A stretch of DNA of 64,000 bases. It comes from Dastarcus helophoroides. Its lineage: Eukaryota; Arthropoda; Insecta; Coleoptera; Bothrideridae. A program made the translations under genes and the position numbers. Each line of letters opens with the position of its first letter. Position 1 is the first letter of the stretch. Below the pieces are notes generated by a model that was not told where the DNA came from, ran no database searches, and worked only from the letters and a program-made list of their open reading frames with translations. The DNA lies in NCBI GenBank assembly GCA_028583605.1, contig CM053326.1, positions 21,170,536 through 21,234,535 of the forward strand, in the 5' to 3' direction. Below, one piece after another: positions 11,283 to 21,299 of the stretch.

Positions 11283-11550
11283 TGAAATTTCGAGAAAAAA
11301 CTTCAAAATGTCTTTAAAAAAACGTTCTTCCACGTTTCGATTTAAACATCGTTCTTTTTAAATTAAAGACAAAACGGAATTTTGGCTTTAATTTAAAAAG
11401 AACGATGTTTCAATCGAAACGTTTATGAACGTTTTTTTTAAAGCCAAAATTCGTTTTGTCTTTAATTTAAAAAGAAGGATATTTCAATCGAAACGTGGAG
11501 GAACTTTTTTTAAAGACAATTTAAAATTTCTTCCCGAAATTTTGACAAAA
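11283..11550. repeat. Nested hairpin repeat
   Basis: The arm at 11333-11368 pairs with 11386-11421 over 36 bp with one mismatch, around a 17-base spacer. A third, direct copy follows at 11460-11498, and outer sequence (AACGTTCTTCCACGTTTCG with CGAAACGTGGAGGAAC) makes a longer hairpin of about 105-bp arms. The middle copy looks like a later duplication inside an older hairpin. Confidence 0.75.
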
Positions 11551-12039
11551 TTCCGTTTTGTGCTTTTTTCAAAATTTCAATTTAGAATTTAAACTCAAAC
11601 ATTCTTCTAAATTTCTACTTTTTCTAAAAACTTTTCAGTGTTAACTTAGAAAGTACATGTCAGCTTTTTCAAAATTTAATTATAAGTCTTGAACTTATTT
11701 TATACAATTTGTTCAGATTCTTAAAAATAATTTAAAATTTTCAGAAACAGATAAAATCAAAGTTGCAAATTCTTAAAGTTTCGAGAAAAAGTTCAACATT
11801 CGTAAAAAAATTTTGAAAATATGTCAAAGTTTTTACAAAAATTCGAAAATTTAAAAAAGAAGTTAAAATTTCTAAGAAAATTCAAATTCTGGAAAAAGCC
11901 ATAGCTTGGAAAAAATCGAAGTTTTCATGATAAAATGTTGAAATTTTCAAAAAACAAAGTGAAAATCCTTAAACTTCTGAAAAGAACTTATCAATAAGAG
12001 TAAAAATTTTCAAAAAAAAATATCAAATTTTTTAAAGAA

Positions 12040-12620
12040 AAATTTAAATTACTGTATAACAGTCGAAAATTGAAGAAAAAGATGAAATTTTTGAAAAAAT
12101 AAATCGAAATTTTTAAAAAATTAAAACTTTGAGAAATCATCAAAAGTTTGAACAAAGATGGAAATTTTCAAAAAAAAAAGTGAGTATTTCAAATTGTCGT
12201 AGACATTTTCAAAAAATTTTAACATAATCAGGTTTATTCTTCATAGTGGACTCTTATATATTTAAACTAGGTCGTTAAAATGTTAAATAAAATTAATAAA
12301 CCTAATCAGGTTTATTAAAAAATTAAAATTTTGAATAAAATCTGAATTTTGAGAAAAGATCAAAAGTTTGTGAATTGAAAAAAAAACTATCAGTTTTTTT
12401 AAAATAAAATTCCAGGTTACTATGTCACAGTCTAAACTTGAAGAAAAAGTTGAAATTTTTGAAAAAAAGTCAAAATTTTCAAAAAATTAAAACTTTGAGA
12501 AATCGTCAAAAGTTTGAACAAAGATGGAAATTTTCAAAAAAAAGTGACTATTTAAAAAACCTAGACATTTTCAAAAAAATTTAACATAATCAGGTTTATT
12601 AAGTAAAGGAAAATTTTGAA
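12040..12620. repeat. Tandem duplication, period about 362 bp
   Basis: AACATAATCAGGTTTATT occurs at 12221 and 12583. The preceding ~170 bp is also duplicated (AAAAGTTTGAACAAAGATGG is identical in both). Confidence 0.7.
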
Positions 12621-13150
12621 AAAGTCTAAATTTTGAGAAAAGATTAAAAGTGTATGTAAAGAGTTTGAAAAATTTTAAAAATAAATAAAAACCTTAAAAA
12701 AAGCAAAATTGTTAAAAGGTTGAAATTTACAAAAGAGGTTGAAATTTAGAAAAAGTGGAAATTAAAAAAATTGAAAATTTGGAACTCGAAATTTTTAAGT
12801 ATAAGTTCAAAAAGCAAAAAAAAATGTTCAAAAAAAAAACAATAAAAATCAAAAATCCAGATTTTTTTAAATAAAAGTCGTTATCTTCAAAAAGTCAAAA
12901 TTTTTAGAAAAAGCCAAAATTTAGAAAAAAAAGTCGAATTTAAAAAATCAAACATTTCAACTGATTCATTGGTTTTAGAGGTCGACACATTTTAAAATTT
13001 TCAAACTTTTAAATATAATTGAAATGTTTTAAAAAATCGAATTTAAAAGCTGCAATATTTGCAAAACCATTGATATTTGAAGACAAAATTTGAAAAAGGG
13101 TATACATTCCTAATAACAAGATGGAAATCTTGAAAAAAGATTAAACATTT

Positions 13151-14840
13151 AAAAAATGGTGACAAAAAAAATTTTTCAAAATCGCCATCAAAATAAAGTA
13201 AAAAAATAATATTAAAAAAAAATTAAAATTTTGGTTTCGCCATAATTGAATCTTACCAAAAAATGCTGTTGTCTTTGAGATTTTTGTAAAAAACTTTCCA
13301 ATGCTTGGGCTCCTAATAATCACAAAATAGCTGAATTCTATCATACTAACTGACCGACCCTCGTATTGTTAAGGCTTAGTTCCGTCGCCAATTAACTTGG
13401 CAAATATTAATAAACATAAAGCTCGTTATCCGTTTCATATTATTACTTAATTCCTAAGGATAACAGGTTAAATTTATTTACAAATTTAATACTTCTCGAA
13501 AGTAAAAAGGGCAATTAAAAGTCTTATATACGAGGCATCACATTACAATAAAACTGTCGTGGAGGCGAATATCATTAATAGAATTATTAACGATTCGACT
13601 TTATTTTTGTAATCAAAGAAATTTGTAATCTTACACGGGACGTTTAAATGACCTTTTCGAACTTTTATTGGACTCCCCACATTGCGCCTATTGAAGATAA
13701 GTCGCTGAGACAATTCGTTTTAATAGTTTTAAACGAAAATTGCCCAATTTCGTCATTAATTCCGATATTTAAACGGACCGACTAAGAGATTTCTATTCAC
13801 TAAATTAGAAATAACGTCATATACGATTATTAACACCATATTTTCGTCGCATAGACGATCATGACTATAATATTTTAAATCAATGAATGGTTGAATATAA
13901 TGAAAACGCTGGGAAATGTTAGACATTTAAAGTTTTTTTTTTTATTTCGAGTTTTCCTTGATTTACTCCTAATTTTCCAAACCTTAAATCAAATAATTAA
14001 AAAAGACGAAACCCAAAATAATAACAAAAATCTTAAAATGTTGTCTAGGGTGCCATTTATAATAGGCCACATCGTCTGATTCTGTTGTTATATGAGGGTC
14101 GATTACTTCGTCGAAATCGCAAATTCTAAGCAAACACGAAAAATCCGACCGTGAATTTATGAAATAGCGAAGGACAGAATTCCGTAATATTGCACGTGCA
14201 AAGAACCCGGAAGGCGTGTCATTTATGCCATTTCGCGAAAAGGTACAGCGCTAAAAATGCCTTATAAGTTCACGGAACTAACCTTTGATCTTGCAGATGT
14301 CGGTGATTTTTTTCAGAAAACGCGAAATACTCGCTCTCTAATTAAACGAAGTCATTGAATACTTATAGATACCTAACGGGACGCGATTCCGATATTAAAT
14401 ATGAATTTAATTTACCGGCCGACGAATTCTGATAAATTGCGGAAAAATTCCCGCGAATAATCGAGCGCTAATTGCAATTAGACGATGATTATTGTGCCCT
14501 TTAACATTGGCGACGTCGATCGATGCGAGACGGCGCTTAATTGGTTAATTATTTAATGCGTTTAATTGCCCCCGCGAATTTAAACCATAAGCTTAAATGT
14601 ATCACGCTTGAATTCTTTCATGACGTATATCAGGAGTGATCGCTTTAATATCATTTCATTCATAAATAAATTGAATGCTTTCATCGCTGACTTGGTTTTT
14701 TGGGCAAATTTAGAGTTCAAGTTTCAAACTAAATTGTCAGAATTTTTGAAGAAAAATTATTTCCTTTTTTTTTAACTCAAACTTCTTTAGGCACTTTGAG
14801 AAATTTGTGATAGTTCGCGTGATTTCCCGCTAGTTCACGA
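13151..14840. other. Unique island, candidate regulatory sequence
   Basis: From about 13370 the quasi-repeat stops. 13560-14660 is richer in G+C with many CG dinucleotides and homeodomain-like TAATTA/TAATTG cores (dense at 14460-14590, around GCGCTAATTGCAATTAGACG). No coding frame with a recognisable motif. Dense ATTA cores in repeat-free sequence are typical of insect developmental enhancers, but that is inference; conservation in related species would be the test. Confidence 0.35.
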
Positions 14841-15018
14841 AATGGAACTGGGATTATATGCAGCAAAAAAAAGTAAAAAATATGCATGCAATATGCCCTA
14901 AAATACTTGCAAAATATGCACTATAAAATATTTTATATGCACTTATTTTCATAAAAAATTTCAAACAATAGCGCTGTTAAGGATTAATAGACAGCGAAAA
15001 TATAAATACATTTACGTA

Positions 15019-16384
15019 CAGTCTGTTCAACAAGAAACTTCCTCTATTTTTCAAAACCTGTTAATGATTTGGCTTCTATAGATTTGTTGGTGAAAAAGTG
15101 CATTCGGTTGCCACGTCGCGGATAGTAAATTGTTTTACTATCGCTGAAACTGTCAACCAAAAGGTCCACGAATGTCTTACAGTGGGGTGCTAAATATTTA
15201 AAAAAGTCGAAGACGTGAAGTGAAGAGGTGGGTTGAATCCTATAAAGCCAACGAAGATCTTCCCGATAGAAGCAAATTGGAAGTGACAATAAAATATCAG
15301 GATAAAGTCATCTTACAGCTGTTTAAGCGCAATCCTACTCTACTGTTACGTGAAACCAAAGCCAAGCTAGCTAAGAGAGAAGTTGACGTCAGCATAAGTA
15401 CCATTTGGCTGAGAAAAGCATACAATATCGAAGCACGAGGCAAAACCCATTGTTTTCGTAAACCTGCAGGAAAACATGCAAGGTCCGAGCTGTTGAGAAT
15501 CTCGACTGCGACAAAGCATCGTTCTGGGCATGGATAGTCATCTGACAGCTGTTTAAGCGCAATCCTACTATACAGTTACGTGAAACCAAAGCAAAGCTAA
15601 GAGAAGAGTCGACGTCAGCATAAATACCATTTGGCTGAGAAAAGCATGCAATATCGAAGCATGAGGCAAAACCCGTTGTTTTCGAAAAAATGCAAGGTCT
15701 GGGCTGTCGAGAATCTCGACTGCGATTGGTCCAATGTAATTTTTTTTGACAAAGCATCGTTCTGAGCATAGGCTGCCATAAGGTATGCTGGTGAGCGATT
15801 GCTTCAGTGAACCATCATACAGCCAGTAAAACTCCATGTTTGGGGATGTTACTCTGAGCACGGTTTTAGGTGTTTAAAGATCTTTATGCAAAACTTGGTT
15901 GCTGAGAAAATCGTCATTATTTATAAACGTGGTTTTCTAAAGCCTGTCCAGAAGATGTTTGATATCAAAAGCGAAGACTGGATTTTAGGGGAGGACAATA
16001 ATCTAAAACATCGGAGCGCCTCTGTAGCTCATGGAGAGCAGAAACTGGCATCGTAACTTCAGACTGGTTTTCATAGTCTCTTGATGCAAATCCAATGAAA
16101 ATTATTTGGATCATTGAAATGAGGAAGCTTGCGGAAACACGTGTCTTCATTCTCAAGCAGCTTTCACGAAAAATTAGGCGTTTATTACTCCTAGAATATG
16201 CTGAAAAACTGGTAGAAAGTATGCCCAAAGCGTACCAGGCTATTTTGGAAAGCAATAAAGATTGGACCATGTAATAGGCAGTTGCGCTGTAAGCTTTTTA
16301 AAGTACTTTCAATTGAAAAGTAAAAATCAAAAAACCTTCAATAGTTTTCCTAAAACCGAGGAACGTTTCTTGATGAACATACTG
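15019..16384 (+). mobile_element. Degenerate Tc1-like transposon
   Basis: Imperfect terminal inverted repeats: CAGTCTGTTCAACAAGAAAC at 15019-15038 against the complement of TTTCTTGATGAACATACTG ending at 16384. A TA dinucleotide abuts the left end; the right flank reads CGTA, so the target duplication is eroded on that side. The inside encodes a broken transposase (separate entry). It sits inside another inverted-repeat element. Confidence 0.7.
15185..16275 (+). pseudogene. Tc1-like transposase remnant
   Basis: Tc1 transposases cut and paste DNA through an N-terminal paired-like HTH region and a DDE/D catalytic domain. The frame from about 15220 reads RWVESYKANEDLPDRSK, then LFKRNPTLLLRETKAKLAKR, typical of the HTH region. 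Further on DWSNVIFFDKASF (near 15725) marks the first catalytic Asp, VWGCYSEHGF and GEDNNLKHRS follow (second Asp region, near 15985), and the C-terminal region runs to ATGTAA at about 16275. Multiple stops and shifts. A 230-bp segment (from 15315) is duplicated in tandem (from 15545), repeating the second HTH and linker; the first copy lacks about 24 bp present in the second. Non-functional. Confidence 0.75.
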
Positions 16385-16606
16385 CGTATAAAACAAGATA
16401 TGTAGACCCAACACACCTTTATTTCAAATTAGGCTTAATTATCTAACTTGTTTTCTTTTGTATTAACTGAGCAAAAACAAATTTATTATACCAGTTTAGA
16501 AAAAATGCTGAAATATGCAAAATAAAAAACTGCATATGCATTTATTGAAAAATGTCTAAATATACACATATGCACTTTATATGCATTTTGCATATAATCC
16601 CAGTTC

Positions 16607-18234
16607 TACTTATGCCCCACCCGATCCCCTACAAGTTTTGCTTGCCATTGACAGGACAACTGAATTGCGTTACTTGTTTATCTTCATTTTTAAGTAAAAA
16701 CAGATGTGCTAAAATGATTAAATTACCCGAAGGATATTACTGTTCTACAATTTAAAAAATGATTTATGAACCATCTCCTGTAAAATGCACTTGTGGGTGA
16801 AAAATGTCTCCAGACTCCAGAATGACAAATGCTCTAATTAAACGCAAGTTTGGAGTCAACTGGAGAAAAATCGTTTAATTGTAAATGTTGAAAAACTTTT
16901 TTGTAATATTTAGTTTAGTAAGTTAAGTTATATTATAGCAAACATTATTCCAAATGCCATGTACCGAAATTTGAAGTTAATCTTGGATTTTTAGAATTTG
17001 GAATTTTAATTCGAAATGTTCAGAAAAGACTACATTTAGAGTGGATAAAGTCCTTTTAAGAAAAGGTTAATTATGAGTTATGAGTGAGTTTTAACTTTTA
17101 AAAAAATAAAAAAACTACATTCATTAAAAACACTGATTAACAAAATTAAAGTTTTGTCATGTCACATAAAATTCTTGTGTTTTTTAATAGTGTTAGTTGT
17201 CATTTAAAATAAACAGTTTGGAAATTTTCATCATTCACGACATTTGTTAAAGGTTTAAAAAATGATGAATCACCAAAAATATAATATGAAAAATGTACTT
17301 TAGGAATTTATAATCTTTGTTTTTCTAGATTATTTAGCTTTTAATTGGTCCCTCTTGATCAAGCCGTAGTAATCAGTCACCCTTGAGTTTAATTCTCCGT
17401 GATAAAGTTTTTCCATCATTAGAATGTTCGCATGAAACTTTTATCAATTCTTATCACTTAGAGCCCCCCAAAGTCCACTAATTCGTAGGAATGAAGTCAA
17501 GATATGTGTCCAAAAAATGAATCTTGATTCTCATATTGCAACCCAAAGTTTTATACTCCAATGAAAGTTTTTTAACCAAATTTCCATAGATGTCACTCTT
17601 ACGGTAAACCAAAAAATTTCCAATTAAATTTTTACAGCATCTTCATGCTGATGTTTTCAAAATATTTGATTTTTCTTTAAAAAACAAGTCTTTTATTATT
17701 TTTGAGGTTCTACTACTACTACCACTACTTCACTCATTCTGGGGAACTTCTCTTTGAAATATTGGGACCCATCCCCTCTATAAAATTTTTAGTAAGCCTA
17801 ATTTGAAATGAAGTGGATGTAGAAATATACCAGAGAGCTTTGCAAGTGTAAATGTTTTACAGTTTTTCATTTATAAATTAAATATATACCTGTAGGACAA
17901 ACCTTTTCTAATTGTGATTTTTTTTTATCCCTGGTGTCCATTTACATAAGAAGTACCCAAATTTTAATGATAAATAGACTTCAAATGATAAATTAATGTA
18001 ACCATAATGTTATGTTTTATTTCTGGTACTTTTCTTAAGATGTAAATAATATATGGACCTAAATAAAAACGAACAGTATTTGGGAAGACTACATTTCCAA
18101 AGATAAATTTTACCTTGTCATAAGAAAACTGGGGGTGATGGAAAACAAATAAGTACGGTTTCATGATGGGGGTAGTTACTCCAAACACGATTACCTACCA
18201 GAATTCGTGTGACAAAATCAGTGTTGACCAGTGC
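16607..18234. other. No gene recognised
   Basis: AT-rich unique-looking sequence with short open frames without motif. Contains a small CTACTACTACC microsatellite at about 17710. Confidence 0.35.
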
Positions 18235-18644
18235 AATCATTTCTAAAAATATCCACTTTTTTAGAAATTTTGATCTTTCCAACAAAAAGTGGAATATGCT
18301 AATTGTTAATAAATTTTTTTATTTGAACTCGAAATTTTTAGTTTTTTAAATTCAAAATTCTAGAAATAAGTTGACACTTAGAATTACTGTTTAAATCTCG
18401 AGAAAAAATGTGCCATAATTTCTGACAATAAAGTGTGAAATCAAAATTTTCAAAAAGAAAAAGGTAAACCATGAAAACTGTAAGGCAATATTTAATAAAA
18501 AATGTTTTTAAAAAAATGCTGAATTTTAGAACTATCAATTTAATAACTATCAAAGTTCAACATTTTCTAAGAATTGTGCAGCTTGGAGCAAAGTTTAAAG
18601 ACGAAGTTTTGAAAACAATAGAGTTTTCTCAAAATTCTCAGTGA
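18235..18644. repeat. AT-rich quasi-repeat
   Basis: Same degenerate GAAATTTTC texture as elsewhere. Ends where the PLE copy begins. Confidence 0.5.
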
Positions 18645-18834
18645 AAATGTGAATGTTCTTAATATATAAGGGTTAATTTTAGGATTGGGTGTCAGTATCT
18701 CTCTGAAGATGATAGCTTGGCTATCGAAACGCGTTGGAGCAACCTTTGTTGTGTTTTTAACTTTTCTTGGTTTCAGGGGATAATATTTGTATTTCAATTT
18801 TTGTAGATAACCAAGGACCAGTCCGTTCCACCAA
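18645..18834 (+). mobile_element. Penelope-like element 3' end
   Basis: Truncated copy in + orientation: TATATAAGGGTTAATTTTAG, the hammerhead-type core, a TTGGTTTCAGGGGA block, ATTTGTATTTCAATTTTTG, and the end AACCAAGGACCAGTCCGTTC followed by CACC. Best-preserved copy of this end in the window and the reference for the others. Confidence 0.65.
18699..18740 (+). ncRNA. Hammerhead-ribozyme-like motif of PLE
   Basis: Order fits a type I hammerhead: CTCT (stem I 5', 18699-18702), CTGAAGA (CUGANGA core, 18703-18709), stem II GATAGC/GCTATC with a 3-nt loop (18711-18725), GAAA (18726-18729), a very short stem III CGCG, GTT as cleavage triplet, GGAG (stem I 3'). The stem III sequence ACGCGT is self-complementary, so two molecules could share a longer stem III, as described for PLE hammerheads. 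Activity is untested. Confidence 0.6.
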
Positions 18835-18839
18835 AAAAT

Positions 18840-21100
18840 AATGTTTTAAAAAAAGTTTAAATGTCGAGAAAGAAAAGTCAAAATATTTTCAAAAGGTCTG
18901 AATTTAGGACCAATACCAAGGTGAGGATCTTGGAAGACAAACCAAAGTGATTTAAACCGTTTTTGCTTTCAAAATTTTCATTTTAATATTGACATTTTTA
19001 AACTCGAAAAGTTCTACAAATTTTATAAATCGAGTTTTACTGAAAATATAGTATTAATGTCTTGATTAAAAGTAAAATGATTCCTAATTCCTTAATTAGG
19101 AATCTTTTTACTTTTAATTACGACGTTAATAATTAATAACATCGGAATTTCAATATTAAATTTGAAATGTCAAACTTTTTCCGAACTCTTTACTTTAAAA
19201 ACGAAATTTTGAAAAAAAAATCGAATTTTTGGAATCAAATTACCCAATTTCGAATCGAACTGATTTAGCAGTTGTAAAAAAATTCCCGAATTTTAAATCC
19301 TAACGTTTAAAAATGCTCCGATTTTGTGTAAAATTAAATTTATAAAAGAATCGATATTAAATACTCAATTGATAAAAGAAATTCCTAGGAGAATTATTGG
19401 AAAATGTGTTCTCAAAATTATGGCTTTAGAACAGATTTTGAATTTTTAGTAAACGGTGAAATATTCAAAAATCTATTCAAATACCTCAGTTAAACTTTAA
19501 TTTTAAGTAATTTAAATCTTTTTAAAAACATTTTTACAAATTCAAAGTTTTTCTCGAAATTTATTTTTTAACCTCGAAAGGTCGTTTATATAAATTTTGA
19601 ATTTTTCCTAGAATTTAATTTTTTCCAAATGCAGAGTTTTAGCTCTTTTAGCAAAATTCAACATTTTTAATAAAGTTTAAAACACAAATCGACATTTCGA
19701 CTAAAACAGAAAAAGAAATTTCAAGAAGAGTTTAAATTATTTTAATAAAATTCTCAAAAATTGGGCTTTGCCTTTAAATATTGTCTTTTTTCCCAAAATT
19801 TCGACTTTAAGTCTCAGAATTTTGACTTCTTATAGAAAGCGTAAGCTTCAGACGAAATCCCAAATTTGAAAGTCAAATTTTCCTGGAAAAAATCGAATAT
19901 GGGTTTTAAAGTAAAAATTACAAGATTTATGATGAAAACTCAAAATTTTAAGAATTTTTTAATTTAGAAATATATAAGGTTTTTGTGAATATCCTGAGAA
20001 TAACCCAAAATTTATTTATTTTTTTGAAATTTGGGGTGAATACTTCTTAATTTTGACAAGCTTTCTCGGTTTCTCAAAATTTTGGCCTTGATCAAAAACA
20101 ATTGACTTTTTTTGCAAAATCCTGAACCAACTTAAAATTTTGGCCTTTTAATGTCGAAAGTTTTACTTTTATCTTGCAATTTTAACTATTTTCTCGAAAT
20201 ACTTGATGCTGTACAAAAAACTGATGTTTTTTTTAATTTGACTTGAAACCCAGAAATTCTAATATTAATAAAAGTAATTGCAAAATTGTAGATTTCTCTT
20301 AAACGTCTTGTACGAAAAATTCAGGCTTTCAACCTTTATTTTGTTAACAATTTAATTTGGAACTTTAAATTTAATTCTAGCAATGTTTACTTATCTTCGT
20401 GGAGATTTTGAGACACTTTTTATTATTGTTTTTTGTCGAATTTTTTTCTCAAAATGCCAAATCTATTTTTAAACTCTTTTTTTAAAATTACTACTGTAAG
20501 CTCCTAATTTTGACTCGAGGATTTTGATTTTTGAAATTTCTATCCTAATTCCGAAATTTTGACCCCGTTTCGAAATTTGTTGTTGAAACAATTTGTTGAT
20601 TTTTTCTAAATAACGACTTTGTTATTATGAAGAACCATGGTTCTTATTTTCATTTTTGTAAAAATTTTCGATTGTAAACTGGAAGCTTTAGGAACATTTG
20701 TAACTTAATGTAAACTTTCGACTTTTCTAGTCAAAAATTTGATTTAAATTTTCCCTTTCTAGTTGTTAGCTTAAAAACTCAAAATTTCTTTCTTTGGTGA
20801 GACTTTTGGACCAAATTGAAACTTAGACCTTTGAAAATGTTTATAAGCTTTCGATTATTTCACAATTTGGACATTTTTCTGACAGTTCAAGGTTTGTACT
20901 TTCAATATGGGTCTTTTTTTAAATAGTTTTTGTTATAAATTTTAAACTTCTTTTGTAAGATTTCTGACTACGGCCATGCCTTGTGGTTTTGACCTTTTAC
21001 TGCCTTTTTTAGAGTATTTTGTCTTCTTAATGCCTTTCTTTTAGCTATTCGTTTTTGCCTAATTTAACGATTTGTTCGTCTTTTTACCTTATTTGATCAT
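18840..21100. repeat. Mixed then T-rich quasi-repeat field
   Basis: From about 19100 the + strand is T-rich with TTTCTCGAAATTTTGACT-type blocks, the reverse strand bias of 10475-13150. No gene. The change of bias falls at a hairpin (19049-19137). Confidence 0.55.
19049..19137. repeat. Hairpin, 25-bp near-perfect core arms
   Basis: 19065-19089 pairs with 19094-19118 (24 of 25) around a 4-base loop CCTT; the pairing continues imperfectly outward through GTATTAATGTC/GACGTTAATAATTA. Function unknown. Confidence 0.75.
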
Positions 21101-21109
21101 GCCTAAAAT

Positions 21110-21290
21110 CCGGTTTCTAGGAATCAATAACTCGAGAAATAATAATCACACGGAAAATGCGAATAGGATTTTAAAAAATTCAAATTATTCTCTGTAAGTC
21201 ATAGTTGTTGGTGCTTGATAAAAGAAATAGAAGAAAGTGCAGCGACGCAGTATTACCAACCATTCGTGGATACTCTCACTTAGGGGCAAT
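21110..21290 (+). repeat. Dispersed repeat with GAAAGTGCAGCGACGC kernel, copy 1
   Basis: Shares AATAATAATC, GAAAATGCGA and GAAAGTGCAGCGACGC (21233), followed by a CCATTCG..GG.CTCTC block, with 29285-29475 and 49680-49910, in the same order and strand. Unclassified family. Confidence 0.6.
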
Positions 21291-21299
21291 TGCAATTGC

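Larger units (their letters stand above)
10475..13150. repeat. A-rich quasi-repeat field
   Basis: Long run of degenerate AAAAAGTCAAAATTTTC blocks on the + strand, with local inverted and tandem structure listed separately (11283-11550, 12040-12620). No gene. Confidence 0.6.
14845..16606. mobile_element. Inverted-repeat element hosting a Tc1 insertion
   Basis: Perfect 18-bp terminal inverted repeats: GAACTGGGATTATATGCA at 14845-14862 and its complement at 16589-16606. Subterminal parts on both sides are rich in ATATGCA. The Tc1-like element at 15019-16384 lies between, so the host was a short non-autonomous element of roughly 400 bp. No convincing target duplication was found, so its superfamily stays open. 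Confidence 0.6.

Noticed and set aside
15389..15861. Two long open frames on the - strand (126 and 97 codons)
   Set aside because: Antisense to the Tc1 transposase remnant. Their internal repetition mirrors the 230-bp tandem duplication.
16770..16885. C2H2 zinc-finger linker (TGEKSFNCKC) in the + strand
   Set aside because: Only ten residues before a stop, and the preceding codons lack the His pair of a zinc finger. Probably chance.
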